Assembly (NCBI GenBank): GCA_017470905.1
Contig: JAFUXL010000018.1
Location: 1 to 55,213, forward strand
Direction of reading: 5' to 3'
Length of the DNA: 55,213 nucleotides
Origin: Ruminococcus sp.
Lineage (GTDB): Bacteria; Bacillota; Clostridia; Oscillospirales; Ruminococcaceae
This document shows, piece by piece, positions 1 to 7,684 of this stretch (its first letter is position 1; every line of letters begins with the position of its first letter). The notes beneath the pieces are model-generated. The model was given only the letters and a program-made list of their open reading frames with translations. It was not told the DNA's origin and ran no database searches. A program made the translations under genes and the position numbers.

Positions 1-290
1 ATCCGTCAATTATAGCTGCTTGTGCCGATCAAGGGTATCGCAGAACCTTCAAAAATACTTTCGAGACTTTCCATAATATCCGTATTGATATTTCTCCAAG
101 AATCAAAAATACATTTGAAGTTCAACCGCTCCGCTGGAAAGCAGAGCGGACATTGTCGTGGTTTCAAAGCTCTCGTCGCCTTTCTAAGGATTATGAGATT
201 AAAGCCGTTCATGCTGAAACTATGTGCATAATCTCGCATATCCATACCCTTCTTCGCAGATGCTGAGTCTATGTGGACAGGTTCTCAAAA
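1..290 (+). mobile_element. Right-hand end of an IS5-like insertion sequence
   Basis: The transposase stop at 264-266 is followed within about 25 bases by GTGGACAGGTTCTC (273-286) and then by a different open frame that reads as surface protein. The element therefore probably ends around 285-290. The left end is outside the window, so neither the terminal inverted repeat nor a target duplication can be verified; the boundary is inferred. Confidence 0.6.
3..266 (+). CDS. IS5-type DDE transposase, C-terminal fragment (5' end outside window)
   Basis: Reading from base 3, an open frame of 87 codons runs from the window edge to TGA at 264-266. It contains RWKAERTLSWFQ followed by RRLSKDYE, the C-terminal signature of IS5/IS4-type transposases, in which the Glu of the RWxxER segment is the last catalytic acid of the DDE triad that cuts and joins element ends. 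The frame has no internal stop, so this end of the gene looks intact, but the N-terminal part and the first catalytic acids lie outside the window. Shorter ATG-initiated frames overlap it in other phases and look like shadows. The family call rests on the signature and is firm at superfamily level; the exact IS group cannot be assigned from this tail. Confidence 0.85.
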   Translation, partial: PSIIAACADQGYRRTFKNTFETFHNIRIDISPRIKNTFEVQPLRWKAERTLSWFQSSRRLSKDYEIKAVHAETMCIISHIHTLLRRC

Positions 291-988
291 AAATCGAGAT
301 AGCCGCCGAAGATATATTTTCTGATGGTATGTCTTCTGGCTGGAGTGGTAGTTATGATTCTCTTGTTTGGAATGGCACAGCGGCTGATTCTGTTACATTG
401 TCAGCCTCAATAATAGATATAATGGGATTTAAACAAATCGCATACACGCTTGAAGCACTCTCGGATATATCCGATACCACTGTAACAGTTGATACCGATA
501 ATCAGAAAGTTTCGGTTACACGAGGCAATGCTTTTATTCCCGAAGATGAATATGAAGTGACATACGGCACGACCGCCGAGACTGCAACTGAAACATTCCC
601 GACTGCCCCCGGCAAGTATTATGCTTTTGTTACTGCAAAGGCAGACAGCGAAAACTACACAGGTACGGCAACAAGTGAGCAGTTCACTGTCGATGTAACA
701 CTTGCTGACGGCAAATACACGCAGACCGCAGAAAAGGACGGCAAGCATTACACCAGATTTGTATTTGTAAAGCCCATGTCCGAGATTGAGGGCAAGAGTA
801 AAGCAAAGTTTACGGCACACTATAACGACAATGACTATCCCTTTGAGACAAGCAGCTACTATACAGGTATGACTTCGAACGGCATTTCCTATACGCCCGA
901 ATCTGAGAACAGCATACTGTTTGTTGTAACTATCACAAGCGGTTCAGACATCAGTGCTGACCTTACCTGCGATATTGCATTTGAATAA
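284..988 (+). pseudogene. 5'-truncated surface protein remnant with MBG/Ig-like fold
   Basis: The frame is open from inside the IS end to TAA at 986-988. It has no signal peptide and no credible start with a ribosome site: the first ATG in frame (224) lies inside the transposase gene. The middle carries EYEVTYG...PTAPGKYYAF...ADSENYTGTA, typical of bacterial Ig-like (MBG) repeats of secreted proteins, followed by a roughly 75-residue C-terminal beta-rich segment with no sortase motif. I infer that the IS insertion removed the signal peptide and N-terminal domains, leaving an unexported 3' piece. An alternative is that the gene is expressed from a promoter in the IS end. A 43-residue peptide gene starts 15 bases downstream and may have belonged to the same transcript. 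Confidence 0.6.
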
Positions 989-1002
989 TGGAGGATTCTA
1001 TC

Positions 1003-1134
1003 ATGAAAGAAAAGTACACAGCTCCCGAAATGGAAATCATCGAATTTGATACTGAAGATGTTATCACCACTTCGATGACTAACGGCGGTACAGCCGGAGA
1101 CTTCGGCGGAAACGGCGATATTCAGATTCCGTAA
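1003..1134 (+). CDS. 43-residue peptide with conserved-looking KYTAPEMEIIEF head and Gly-rich tail
   Basis: ATG at 1003 is preceded by GGAGGA (990-995) at good spacing; stop TAA at 1132-1134. The product starts MKEKYTAPEMEIIEFDTEDV, then ITTS, and ends in a Gly/Asn/Asp-rich tail (NGGTAGDFGGNGD). The head has a YxxP motif followed by alternating hydrophobic residues, which resembles leaders of ribosomally made, modified peptides (lasso-type leaders use YxxP) and similar small clostridial peptides. No modification enzyme, protease or transporter for such a peptide is visible nearby, so the role is open. It is cotranscribed with the truncated surface gene upstream and closed by a strong terminator 15 bases downstream. 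Confidence is high that it is a gene and low for function. Confidence 0.7.
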   Translation: MKEKYTAPEMEIIEFDTEDVITTSMTNGGTAGDFGGNGDIQIP

Positions 1135-1149
1135 AAGTAAAGGCAGGAA

Positions 1150-1182
1150 GGCGGCGGCGGAGTATCTCTGCCGCCGCTTTTA
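1150..1182 (+). terminator. Rho-independent terminator
   Basis: GCGGCGGC (1151-1158) pairs with GCCGCCGC (1170-1177) around a short loop and is followed by TTTT. It closes the small peptide transcription unit before the lipoprotein gene. Confidence 0.8.
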
Positions 1183-1198
1183 ACAGGAAGGACACAAT

Positions 1199-1717
1199 AT
1201 GAAATATACTACCATAGTGCTTGCTTTGCTGTTCTGTATGCTCCTGACAGGCTGCGGCGGTGAGGACATCAATGCCGATACAGACAGCTCGGTCACAGAA
1301 ACCACAATAACGGCTGTGCAGGACACCTCTGCTGACGATACAAGCGTGGATACGGCAGAAAGCAAGAATACCATGAATACCGAAAAATCTACTGCAATAA
1401 AGGATAGCTCTGATTCTCCCGAAAGCGATACAGCTTTAGAGGACGGTGGGGACTATACCGATGCTCCTGCTGTGACTGCTGAAAAACCCTCTGACAATAC
1501 AAATACAGTTATTACGGCAAAGCAAACTGAAAAGAAAGAAACCACAACCACTACGAAAAAATCCGAAACCGAAAAAGTCACTGCAACCAAATCCGCTGAA
1601 ACTACTGAATCAACAAAGGCAGAAACACAAAAGCCTGCTTCGGCTACCACAAACGCAGCCGAAACAGAGCCAAATGTTGAGAATAACAACGTCATGACTG
1701 ATGATGGTCTGAACTGA
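1199..1717 (+). CDS. Thr/Ser-rich lipoprotein of unknown function
   Basis: ATG at 1199 follows CAGGAAGGACACAAT. Residues 1-19 form a lipoprotein signal peptide ending in the lipobox LTGC, with Cys19 the predicted lipidated residue. The remaining ~150 residues are a low-complexity, unstructured Thr/Ser/Glu/Lys sequence with many TTT and TES runs and no recognisable folded domain. Such sequences normally act as linkers between a membrane anchor and an extracellular domain, yet the frame stops at TGA without reaching one. It may be a truncated or degraded lipoprotein whose C-terminal domain was lost, or a genuine short spacer protein. The 500 bases downstream hold no coding continuation that I can read. 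A similar Ser/Thr-rich lipoprotein with a folded domain lies at 43007. Confidence 0.65.
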   Translation: MKYTTIVLALLFCMLLTGCGGEDINADTDSSVTETTITAVQDTSADDTSVDTAESKNTMNTEKSTAIKDSSDSPESDTALEDGGDYTDAPAVTAEKPSDNTNTVITAKQTEKKETTTTTKKSETEKVTATKSAETTESTKAETQKPASATTNAAETEPNVENNNVMTDDGLN

Positions 1718-1877
1718 TCACCGCTTGTTCCTGTTGATTGACCTGAAACCATAGAAGATGTGACATTGCTTACTTTGCAAAAAAGTTTTTGCCGCCTCGA
1801 AAAATACCCATTCTGCGTGGTATCGCACTGCGGAAATCTTGAAAATACGCAGAATTAAGAGATACTGTCTGCATTCC

Positions 1878-1905
1878 GCAGCGACTGCTATGCAAGAGTC
1901 GCTGT
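1878..1905 (+). other. Inverted repeat in the gap before the pilus operon
   Basis: CAGCGACT and AGTCGCTG flank a 10-base loop. No U-run follows, so it is not a clear terminator. The rest of 1718-1958 shows nothing I can assign. Confidence 0.4.
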
Positions 1906-1959
1906 CACTGTTGATAAATTGTACCCGAACAGGTCAAATCATTTGTTGGAAAATGACAA

Positions 1960-1988
1960 TTGATTTTGGTTTCTTTATATGATATAAT
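1960..1988 (+). promoter_or_regulatory. Distal promoter of pilus operon (TTGATT-17-TATAAT)
   Basis: TTGATT at 1960-1965 and TATAAT at 1983-1988 with exactly 17 bases between them. It lies about 230 bases upstream of the first pilus gene. Confidence 0.7.
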
Positions 1989-2053
1989 AGTAGAGGTGAT
2001 TGAAGATTTAAATGGTTAATTGTAAATTTTTTGTGAATTTTAGGCAGGAAAGG

Positions 2054-2082
2054 TTGACAAGATTATGCTGAGCTGCTATAAT
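2054..2082 (+). promoter_or_regulatory. Proximal consensus promoter of pilus operon (TTGACA-17-TATAAT)
   Basis: Both hexamers are perfect consensus (2054-2059 and 2077-2082) with 17-base spacing. Predicted start near 2089, giving a leader of about 130 bases before the TTG start at 2219. A promoter this strong would normally need downstream or repressor control. Confidence 0.85.
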
Positions 2083-2138
2083 CAGACAGACAGACGGGGA
2101 AACTATACCTATTTTTATATGGTAATATTGATATATAC

Positions 2139-2183
2139 AGCACTTAGAGCATAGTAAAAATTATTATGTTCTGAGTGCTTTTT
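2139..2183 (+). terminator. Leader hairpin with U-run, candidate attenuator of the pilus operon
   Basis: AGCACTTAGAGCATA (2139-2153) pairs with TATGTTCTGAGTGCT (2165-2179) through 15 positions with two G-U pairs, followed by five Ts (2179-2183). It lies between the consensus promoter and the first pilus gene, so it would stop transcription before the operon unless read through. I see no obvious competing antiterminator or known riboswitch core upstream. Confidence 0.65.
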
Positions 2184-2218
2184 GCTGTTTGCAGGATTTA
2201 TTTCAAGAGAGGGGGATT

Positions 2219-5113
2219 TTGAAATTGAATCGATTGCTGATTTCCACGCTTTGTATGGCAACAGTGCTGGTTTCTGCAAATGAAACATTATTGCAGGAAA
2301 CTGTGAAAATATTTCCTGTTGTTACAAGTGCAGAAAGTATTGCATGTGAGGAAGAAAAAACAGTTGACAATCCTGAACCACCGACAGAAACCACATTCAA
2401 TGACAGCATTGTGAAATACAGTGCCGAAACGGAAAATTACTATATTGAAGTGAATGCAGAACAGAATATTTTCCCTGAAAATACGGAATTTTATGTTTCT
2501 GAGCTGTCACCCGATGACGAAATATACATATCTGCATATGAGCAGATTGCAGAAGAAAATGACGACAGCATTTACTTTTCTGCGCTTGACATCTGTTTTC
2601 TTTATCAGGGTGAAAAAACCGAACCGGACGGAATTGTCAATGTAAGTATCGAACTGAAAAATATTTCCGAAGAGGAAACCCCTGAAAATATTGAAATCTA
2701 CCACATTCCGGACGATACTATGATACCGGAATTGATGGAAAGCTATCAGGAAGAATCTGTTATTTCATTTGAAACTGACAGCTTTTCGACTTATACGGTA
2801 TATTGGCGCAACGGAAATACAAATATGTTTGGTATTCAATGTAATTACGTTGATGAGGACGGAACAGCCATCAATGGAAATTCAGGAAGCCGTAATATCA
2901 CAATCTCAGCTAACAGCAGTGCAAAAACCTATTTTTATCCTGCTGATTATGCAGTCGATATTGATGAATATGAATTTGTGGAAGCCCAATATAACGGAAA
3001 GCCTGTCAGCTATATTACGGGTTACAGGAATACCTGGGGATATGGGTATGCTACTGTCTTCTACACAGACGGAAACAGTTCTTCGCTTACAAGAACCGGC
3101 GGTACTGTATCTGTTCCGCTTAATTTTATTTATAAACAATCTTCAAAATTGCGAATCAATGATACAGTGCTTAATAACGGATTATTCAGTGCAGTTCTGA
3201 CGGATGATACCGAACATGGTACGGTTTCATACACATGGTATCGTAGAATTGCCGGAAGTTCTGATGAATGGGAAGAAGTTACCATTGATAACAGCATAGG
3301 AAGCGTTTATAATCTGCCATATTACCAGACCAGCTCAGGCTACCGCTATGATAATACGGAAAACTGGATAAATGTTGTATATGACAGAACAACGGCTAAA
3401 AAAACACATGATTTGGAAACAGGAGAAATTTTGGAGTACATGGTAAAAGCCGTTGATTCCTATGGCAATGAATATACCTCTTCTGCTGTTACTGTTCCGT
3501 ATTATGATGACATTATGAACGGAGATTTTGAAATACCTGTGATTTCAGGCGATACAAACAAACAGCTGCCCTGTCAGACAATTGACGGAATTTATTGGAA
3601 AACCACAGCAAGCGATAAAAATATTGAAATTATCCGACCGTCCTATAATTCGGGTACAGCAATAATGCAATACGGCAGTGGAATCAGTTCGGTGCATGAT
3701 TCGCAGTGTGCGGAAATCCTTGCAGAAGCATCAGGCGCATTGTATCAGGATTTAATCACGATTCCGGGAACTGTCATGAACTGGGAATTATATCATCTTG
3801 CAAGAAGCGGAAATTATGTTTCCAAAAATAGCACGGAAAATGAAAACTCCATGTATGTCCTGCCCGTGAATGCAGAATGGTTTATTACAGAAAACGACAG
3901 GGAATATCTGCTGCTGAACGGAGATGCCAACCAAAAATATGACCTTTCCAGCAGTTCAAGTATTGCCGCTTTGCGGAATGTTCTTGCCTCGGGCAGTGTA
4001 TATGGTGCGCAGTTGGTTGAGAGTGATGCAAGTGGATTGACATATCATTTTGGAACGTACACTGTACCGGAAGAGCAGTTTGTAACAAGATTTTTATTTC
4101 TGTCCGTAGAAGGAAGTACTACCTCCGGCGGAGTCAGTGAAACCATGGGCAATATTATTGATGATGTAAGGTTCAGCACGGAACTCCCGAGACCAACTCC
4201 AAATACTGCTGTACTGAAGGTGAAAAAAATCGTCACAGGCTTAACGGCAGAGGAACTTGAGGATTATCATGTTGAAATGACCGTATATCTGGAAAACAGC
4301 ACGACAATTGCCGAAATGATTGGCGGAAATATTGCAAGAAAAACACTTTCGGGATTTTCTTCACCTGCCAATTATACAGCAAATGCAGACGGAACCGTCA
4401 CAGCAGAGCTGGAAGCAAGCTTTGTATTCAGTGCAAGCAATGCCATTCAATATTATGTCACAGAATCCATGTGGGGTGAACCGCCCGGCGTGACGGTATC
4501 CAGCAGTAATGAAACGGTCTATTACCTTGATTCCAATGGAACGGCTCCCGTTACACAGGCACAGTCAGGCACCCGTTCTGATACGGTAGTTGTGAACAAC
4601 ACCAGCAGTAATGTCGTATTCAGAAATGATTATGCTAAAAATAAACTTATTCTGACAAAGGATATACTCGGAACAGCTTTTCAGGGAGAATATGTTTTTT
4701 ATATTTATCATCAGAATTATCAGGAAGGCGATGCGCCGGTTGCAGAAGTCATTCTCAACCAGGATAATAATTATTATGCAGAACTGGATATTGCATCAGG
4801 TGATTATGTCATCGTTGAAAAAACAGACGAGGAGCAAATCAGTGATACGGAGTATGGTTTTTCCTGGGAAAGCGTGGAATATGCGTCAGACTCTCAGCTG
4901 ACCCAAATCAATGAAAAAAGCGTTGCCTTTTCAGTAGCAGGCACAGAAGAAGTCAGTATCACAGCAAAAAATAATTATTATATGCCTGTTCCTGCCGGTA
5001 TCCATGATAATCATTTGCCTGTTGTCAGATATTTGCTTTTATCGGTTTTACTGTTTTTGGTTTATAAAATCGCTTTTTATTTGTTGAAAAAAGGAGATTA
5101 TGATGAAGAATAA
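2219..5113 (+). CDS. Pilus tip/ancillary adhesin, sortase-anchored (Cpa-like position)
   Basis: I choose TTG at 2219 because AGAGGGGG precedes it at normal spacing and it begins the signal peptide MKLNRLLISTLCMATVLVSA; the upstream TTG at 2189 lacks a ribosome site. The 964-residue product has an N-terminal beta-rich region (to ~430), a jelly-roll-like domain (~430-660, starting MNGDFEIPV, with ALYQDLITIPGTVMNWELYH) resembling carbohydrate-binding or adhesin beta-sandwiches, and pilin/Cna-B type domains (~670-915, with KVKKIVTG, VTESMW and IVEKTD). The C-terminus has the sorting signal VPAGI, a membrane span and the tail KKGDYDEE. It is first in a five-gene pilus operon and overlaps the next gene. 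By position it corresponds to the streptococcal tip protein Cpa, but I do not see a clear thioester-domain motif, so ligand and tip function are inferred. Confidence 0.8.
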   Translation: MKLNRLLISTLCMATVLVSANETLLQETVKIFPVVTSAESIACEEEKTVDNPEPPTETTFNDSIVKYSAETENYYIEVNAEQNIFPENTEFYVSELSPDDEIYISAYEQIAEENDDSIYFSALDICFLYQGEKTEPDGIVNVSIELKNISEEETPENIEIYHIPDDTMIPELMESYQEESVISFETDSFSTYTVYWRNGNTNMFGIQCNYVDEDGTAINGNSGSRNITISANSSAKTYFYPADYAVDIDEYEFVEAQYNGKPVSYITGYRNTWGYGYATVFYTDGNSSSLTRTGGTVSVPLNFIYKQSSKLRINDTVLNNGLFSAVLTDDTEHGTVSYTWYRRIAGSSDEWEEVTIDNSIGSVYNLPYYQTSSGYRYDNTENWINVVYDRTTAKKTHDLETGEILEYMVKAVDSYGNEYTSSAVTVPYYDDIMNGDFEIPVISGDTNKQLPCQTIDGIYWKTTASDKNIEIIRPSYNSGTAIMQYGSGISSVHDSQCAEILAEASGALYQDLITIPGTVMNWELYHLARSGNYVSKNSTENENSMYVLPVNAEWFITENDREYLLLNGDANQKYDLSSSSSIAALRNVLASGSVYGAQLVESDASGLTYHFGTYTVPEEQFVTRFLFLSVEGSTTSGGVSETMGNIIDDVRFSTELPRPTPNTAVLKVKKIVTGLTAEELEDYHVEMTVYLENSTTIAEMIGGNIARKTLSGFSSPANYTANADGTVTAELEASFVFSASNAIQYYVTESMWGEPPGVTVSSSNETVYYLDSNGTAPVTQAQSGTRSDTVVVNNTSSNVVFRNDYAKNKLILTKDILGTAFQGEYVFYIYHQNYQEGDAPVAEVILNQDNNYYAELDIASGDYVIVEKTDEEQISDTEYGFSWESVEYASDSQLTQINEKSVAFSVAGTEEVSITAKNNYYMPVPAGIHDNHLPVVRYLLLSVLLFLVYKIAFYLLKKGDYDEE

Positions 5114-5645
5114 AAAAGAACTGACTGCTGAGCAGCTGGCACTCAGACGAAAGAGACAAAAAAATGACATTGTCAGATTTTTTGCGAAACTGATAATGAT
5201 GATTGCGGTCGGTATTGTGACATTCTGTTTTATATTCGGTATTGCCATTGTTCCGGATGATGATATGCGTCCTGTTATGCGCGGCGGTGACATTGTTCTG
5301 TATTACAGAAACTTTTCCGCACTGCGACAGAATGACATTGTTGTTTACAGGCAGTCTGAAAATCTGCACTGCGGCAGAGTCATTGCAATGGCAGGTGATA
5401 CCGTCGAAGTGACCGCCGAGGAAACGCTCATCATCAACGGCAGTACCATGTCGGAACAGGATATTTTTTATAAAACTCCTGCCTATGAAAATGGTATCAC
5501 CTACCCCGTAACATTAAACAGCGACGAATATTTTTTACTTGGCGATTATCGTCAGAATGCCAAGGACAGCCGTTATTATGGAGCTGTCTCCGTTAATGAT
5601 ATAACAGGTAAAATTATTACCGTAATAAGAAGAAACAACTTATAA
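5103..5645 (+). CDS. sipA: SipA-like signal-peptidase homologue lacking catalytic Ser and Lys (pilus assembly)
   Basis: The protein has the type I signal peptidase (S26) layout: a cytoplasmic basic N-terminus, one membrane span (~31-50) and an extracellular beta domain ending in DYRQNAKDSRYYGAV (the LGDNRxxSxDSRxxG box). The active-site box normally SMxP reads D-M-R-P (Asp54 from this start), and the Lys before the conserved Arg of the KRV box is Gly91 in HCGRVIAMAGD. Both catalytic residues are therefore missing. As I recall, streptococcal SipA of FCT pilus loci carries the same Asp/Gly pair and acts as an assembly factor rather than a peptidase; the 37-residue spacing here agrees. ATG 5103 has better spacing from AAGGAG (5091-5096) than ATG 5100. 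The gene overlaps the adhesin gene and precedes the backbone pilin. Confidence 0.85.
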   Translation: MKNKKELTAEQLALRRKRQKNDIVRFFAKLIMMIAVGIVTFCFIFGIAIVPDDDMRPVMRGGDIVLYYRNFSALRQNDIVVYRQSENLHCGRVIAMAGDTVEVTAEETLIINGSTMSEQDIFYKTPAYENGITYPVTLNSDEYFLLGDYRQNAKDSRYYGAVSVNDITGKIITVIRRNNL

Positions 5646-5667
5646 CTTCTGAAAGGATTGGTTGATT

Positions 5668-6909
5668 ATGAAAAAAACAAAAAGAACTTTGAGCAAGGCT
5701 CTTGCTGCAATCGCCGTATCTGCTTTTTTGCTTGCGTTTTCTGCACCGTCCGTTGCACAGCTTTCGGCTTCCGCTGCTGATGATGCTGCAAACTTTACTT
5801 ACGATGCACGAACAATTACAAAGCTTCTGGACAAAAAGAATACTACCTATGCTCCCGATACAAAATTTGACTTTGTGATTTCTACCGAAAATGATACCGC
5901 ACTGCACGCTACCACCATAGGAACCACCTCTGTCAACTGGAAATGGGGCGGTTCAGGCGATAATGCGCTGATTTCCTTTTCAAATACGGAAAAGGGCAAA
6001 TTCTCCAGCTCCATTGCTTTTTCTCCGTCTGATGACGATATTGGCAAAACACAGCTTACAGGTACTTCCGATATTTACATCAATACTGACTTGCTGAAAC
6101 CTGGAACGACACTTGTTCCGGGTGTGTATCGCTATAAAATTACCGAAAACATCAATGAGTCATACGAAGGAATTACCTATTTCATTACTGCGGACAGTGT
6201 TGCTCCGGCTTTCGTTCAGGATGGAACGACACAGGAAAGATATGTCTATGTTTATGTTGCTTATATTGATGTTCAGGACAGCAGCAAGGGACTTAAAGTG
6301 ACAAATATGACCATCAGCCACGCAACTGAAACCGAAGGTGTTGAGGTGAAGTCCGACCTGAACTGGAGAAATGAATACTACACCAAGACTTATGGTTTTC
6401 ATCTGAAGAAACAGGTAACAGGTAACTCCGGTGACCAGAGTAAACCGTTTGCGTTTACTGTTTCTGTAAAATCCTCTTCTTCTCCCAACGAAAAGTATCG
6501 TGTTGTATTTAATACGACCGGCAGAGAACCAATTGACATCAAATCAGGTGAAAGCAAAACCATTACCCTCAAACACAATGAAGAGGTGACAATTTGGGGA
6601 GTAACACAGAGTGATGTTGTCTCCATCACAGAAAATGACTACACAGGTGACGGATATATTACATCATATCAGCCTGACGACTACTTTACTGATGACAGCG
6701 AAGAGCATTCGAACTATACATTTACCGGACATCTTAAAAATGCTCCTACTGTAAACAATCTTAACGCCTATGTTTATTATACGAACACGAATAATGTAAA
6801 TGTGCCGACAGGTCTTGTCCGTGACTATGCACCTTATGCACTTCTTGTTTTAGTTGCAGGCGGTGCAGGAGCAGGTTATTACGCTATCGGACGCAAGCGT
6901 GAAGAATAA
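5668..6909 (+). CDS. fctA: Major backbone pilin, FctA/Spy0128-like, with VPTGL sorting signal
   Basis: ATG 5668 follows GAAAGGA. The 413-residue product has a signal peptide (~1-37, ending ASA), two beta-sandwich pilin domains (~43-230 and ~240-375) and the C-terminal sorting signal VPTGL plus membrane span plus RKREE. Each domain shows the ingredients of an intramolecular Lys-Asn isopeptide bond: a Lys in the first strand (TITKLLD; FHLKKQV), a Glu in a late strand (YKITENI; SITENDY) and an Asn near the end (KVTNMT; HLKNAP). This matches the two-domain streptococcal shaft pilin, which is polymerised by a dedicated class B sortase; such a gene overlaps this one. It is probably the most abundant protein of the operon. 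Confidence 0.85.
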   Translation: MKKTKRTLSKALAAIAVSAFLLAFSAPSVAQLSASAADDAANFTYDARTITKLLDKKNTTYAPDTKFDFVISTENDTALHATTIGTTSVNWKWGGSGDNALISFSNTEKGKFSSSIAFSPSDDDIGKTQLTGTSDIYINTDLLKPGTTLVPGVYRYKITENINESYEGITYFITADSVAPAFVQDGTTQERYVYVYVAYIDVQDSSKGLKVTNMTISHATETEGVEVKSDLNWRNEYYTKTYGFHLKKQVTGNSGDQSKPFAFTVSVKSSSSPNEKYRVVFNTTGREPIDIKSGESKTITLKHNEEVTIWGVTQSDVVSITENDYTGDGYITSYQPDDYFTDDSEEHSNYTFTGHLKNAPTVNNLNAYVYYTNTNNVNVPTGLVRDYAPYALLVLVAGGAGAGYYAIGRKREE

Positions 6910-7660
6910 TCATTTATTGGGCATATTCTCTTTTCTTGCAAGAACCGGAGAAAAAGTGCTTGACCTGATATTCGGTATGTTCATGATACTTGTTTTACTG
7001 TATGGCGGTTACTGCGTCTATGACATACATCAGGTCAGGCAAAATGCCTTTGTAAGTGAGAAAATGCTGAAATACAAGCCTGACATTGAGGACGAAGAAG
7101 CTCCCACACTGAAAGAAATGCAGAGTATTGCTTCTGATGTGTTCGCATGGCTTACCGTTGACGGGACACATATTGATTACCCCGTTGTGAAATGCAATGA
7201 TAATTTCGATTATGTCAACAGAGATGTTTATGGAGACTTTTCATTTTCGGGTGCAGTTTTTCTGGATTGTCAGAACCACATTGAAATGACGGACAGTTAT
7301 AATATTCTTTATGGTCATCATATGGACAATGGTGCAATGTTCGGCGATTTGGAAAAATTTGAAAGTAAAGATTTCTTTGATAAACACAAAACAGGGGTTT
7401 TGCAAACAATAGGAGCTGTTTACTATATTCAGTTTTTCGCATTCTGTTCCATAGATGCCTATGACAAAATGCTTGCCCGTGACCCTTTGGAAGTAACAGG
7501 TGAGAATATGAGCGAATTTATTGATTATATTTATGCACATTCTCTCTGTTCGGATGAAATCGATATTTCTTCCGATGATAAAATTGTCTCCTTGTATACT
7601 TGTCATGATGCGGTGACAAACGGGAGATATTTGCTGTTCGGGAAGCTTATCCGTAAATGA
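6899..7660 (+). CDS. Class B sortase, pilin polymerase
   Basis: The 253-residue protein has an N-terminal membrane span (~22-40) and an extracellular sortase fold. Visible active-site elements are His in LYGHHMDNGAMFGDL, Cys in SLYTCHDA and Arg in NGRYLLFGKL, the class B arrangement used for pilus assembly in FCT loci. I take GTG 6899 (MKNNHLLG), which overlaps the pilin stop by 11 bases and suggests coupled translation; ATG 6854 lies deep in the pilin gene. The ribosome site is weak at GTG, so the start is less certain than the identity. It would form isopeptide links between VPxG-type sorting motifs of the flanking genes. Confidence 0.9.
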   Translation: MKNNHLLGIFSFLARTGEKVLDLIFGMFMILVLLYGGYCVYDIHQVRQNAFVSEKMLKYKPDIEDEEAPTLKEMQSIASDVFAWLTVDGTHIDYPVVKCNDNFDYVNRDVYGDFSFSGAVFLDCQNHIEMTDSYNILYGHHMDNGAMFGDLEKFESKDFFDKHKTGVLQTIGAVYYIQFFAFCSIDAYDKMLARDPLEVTGENMSEFIDYIYAHSLCSDEIDISSDDKIVSLYTCHDAVTNGRYLLFGKLIRK

Positions 7661-7684
7661 CTTACTGCTAAAAGGAGGTGTCCT

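Noticed and set aside
224-283. ATG 224 as start of the surface-protein gene
   Set aside because: It is inside the transposase coding region, has no ribosome site and gives no signal peptide.
2139-2179. AGCACT...GAGTGCT resembling a CIRCE heat-shock operator
   Set aside because: The arms and 9-base spacing of CIRCE do not match; the structure is a long hairpin with a U-run, a better fit to a terminator.
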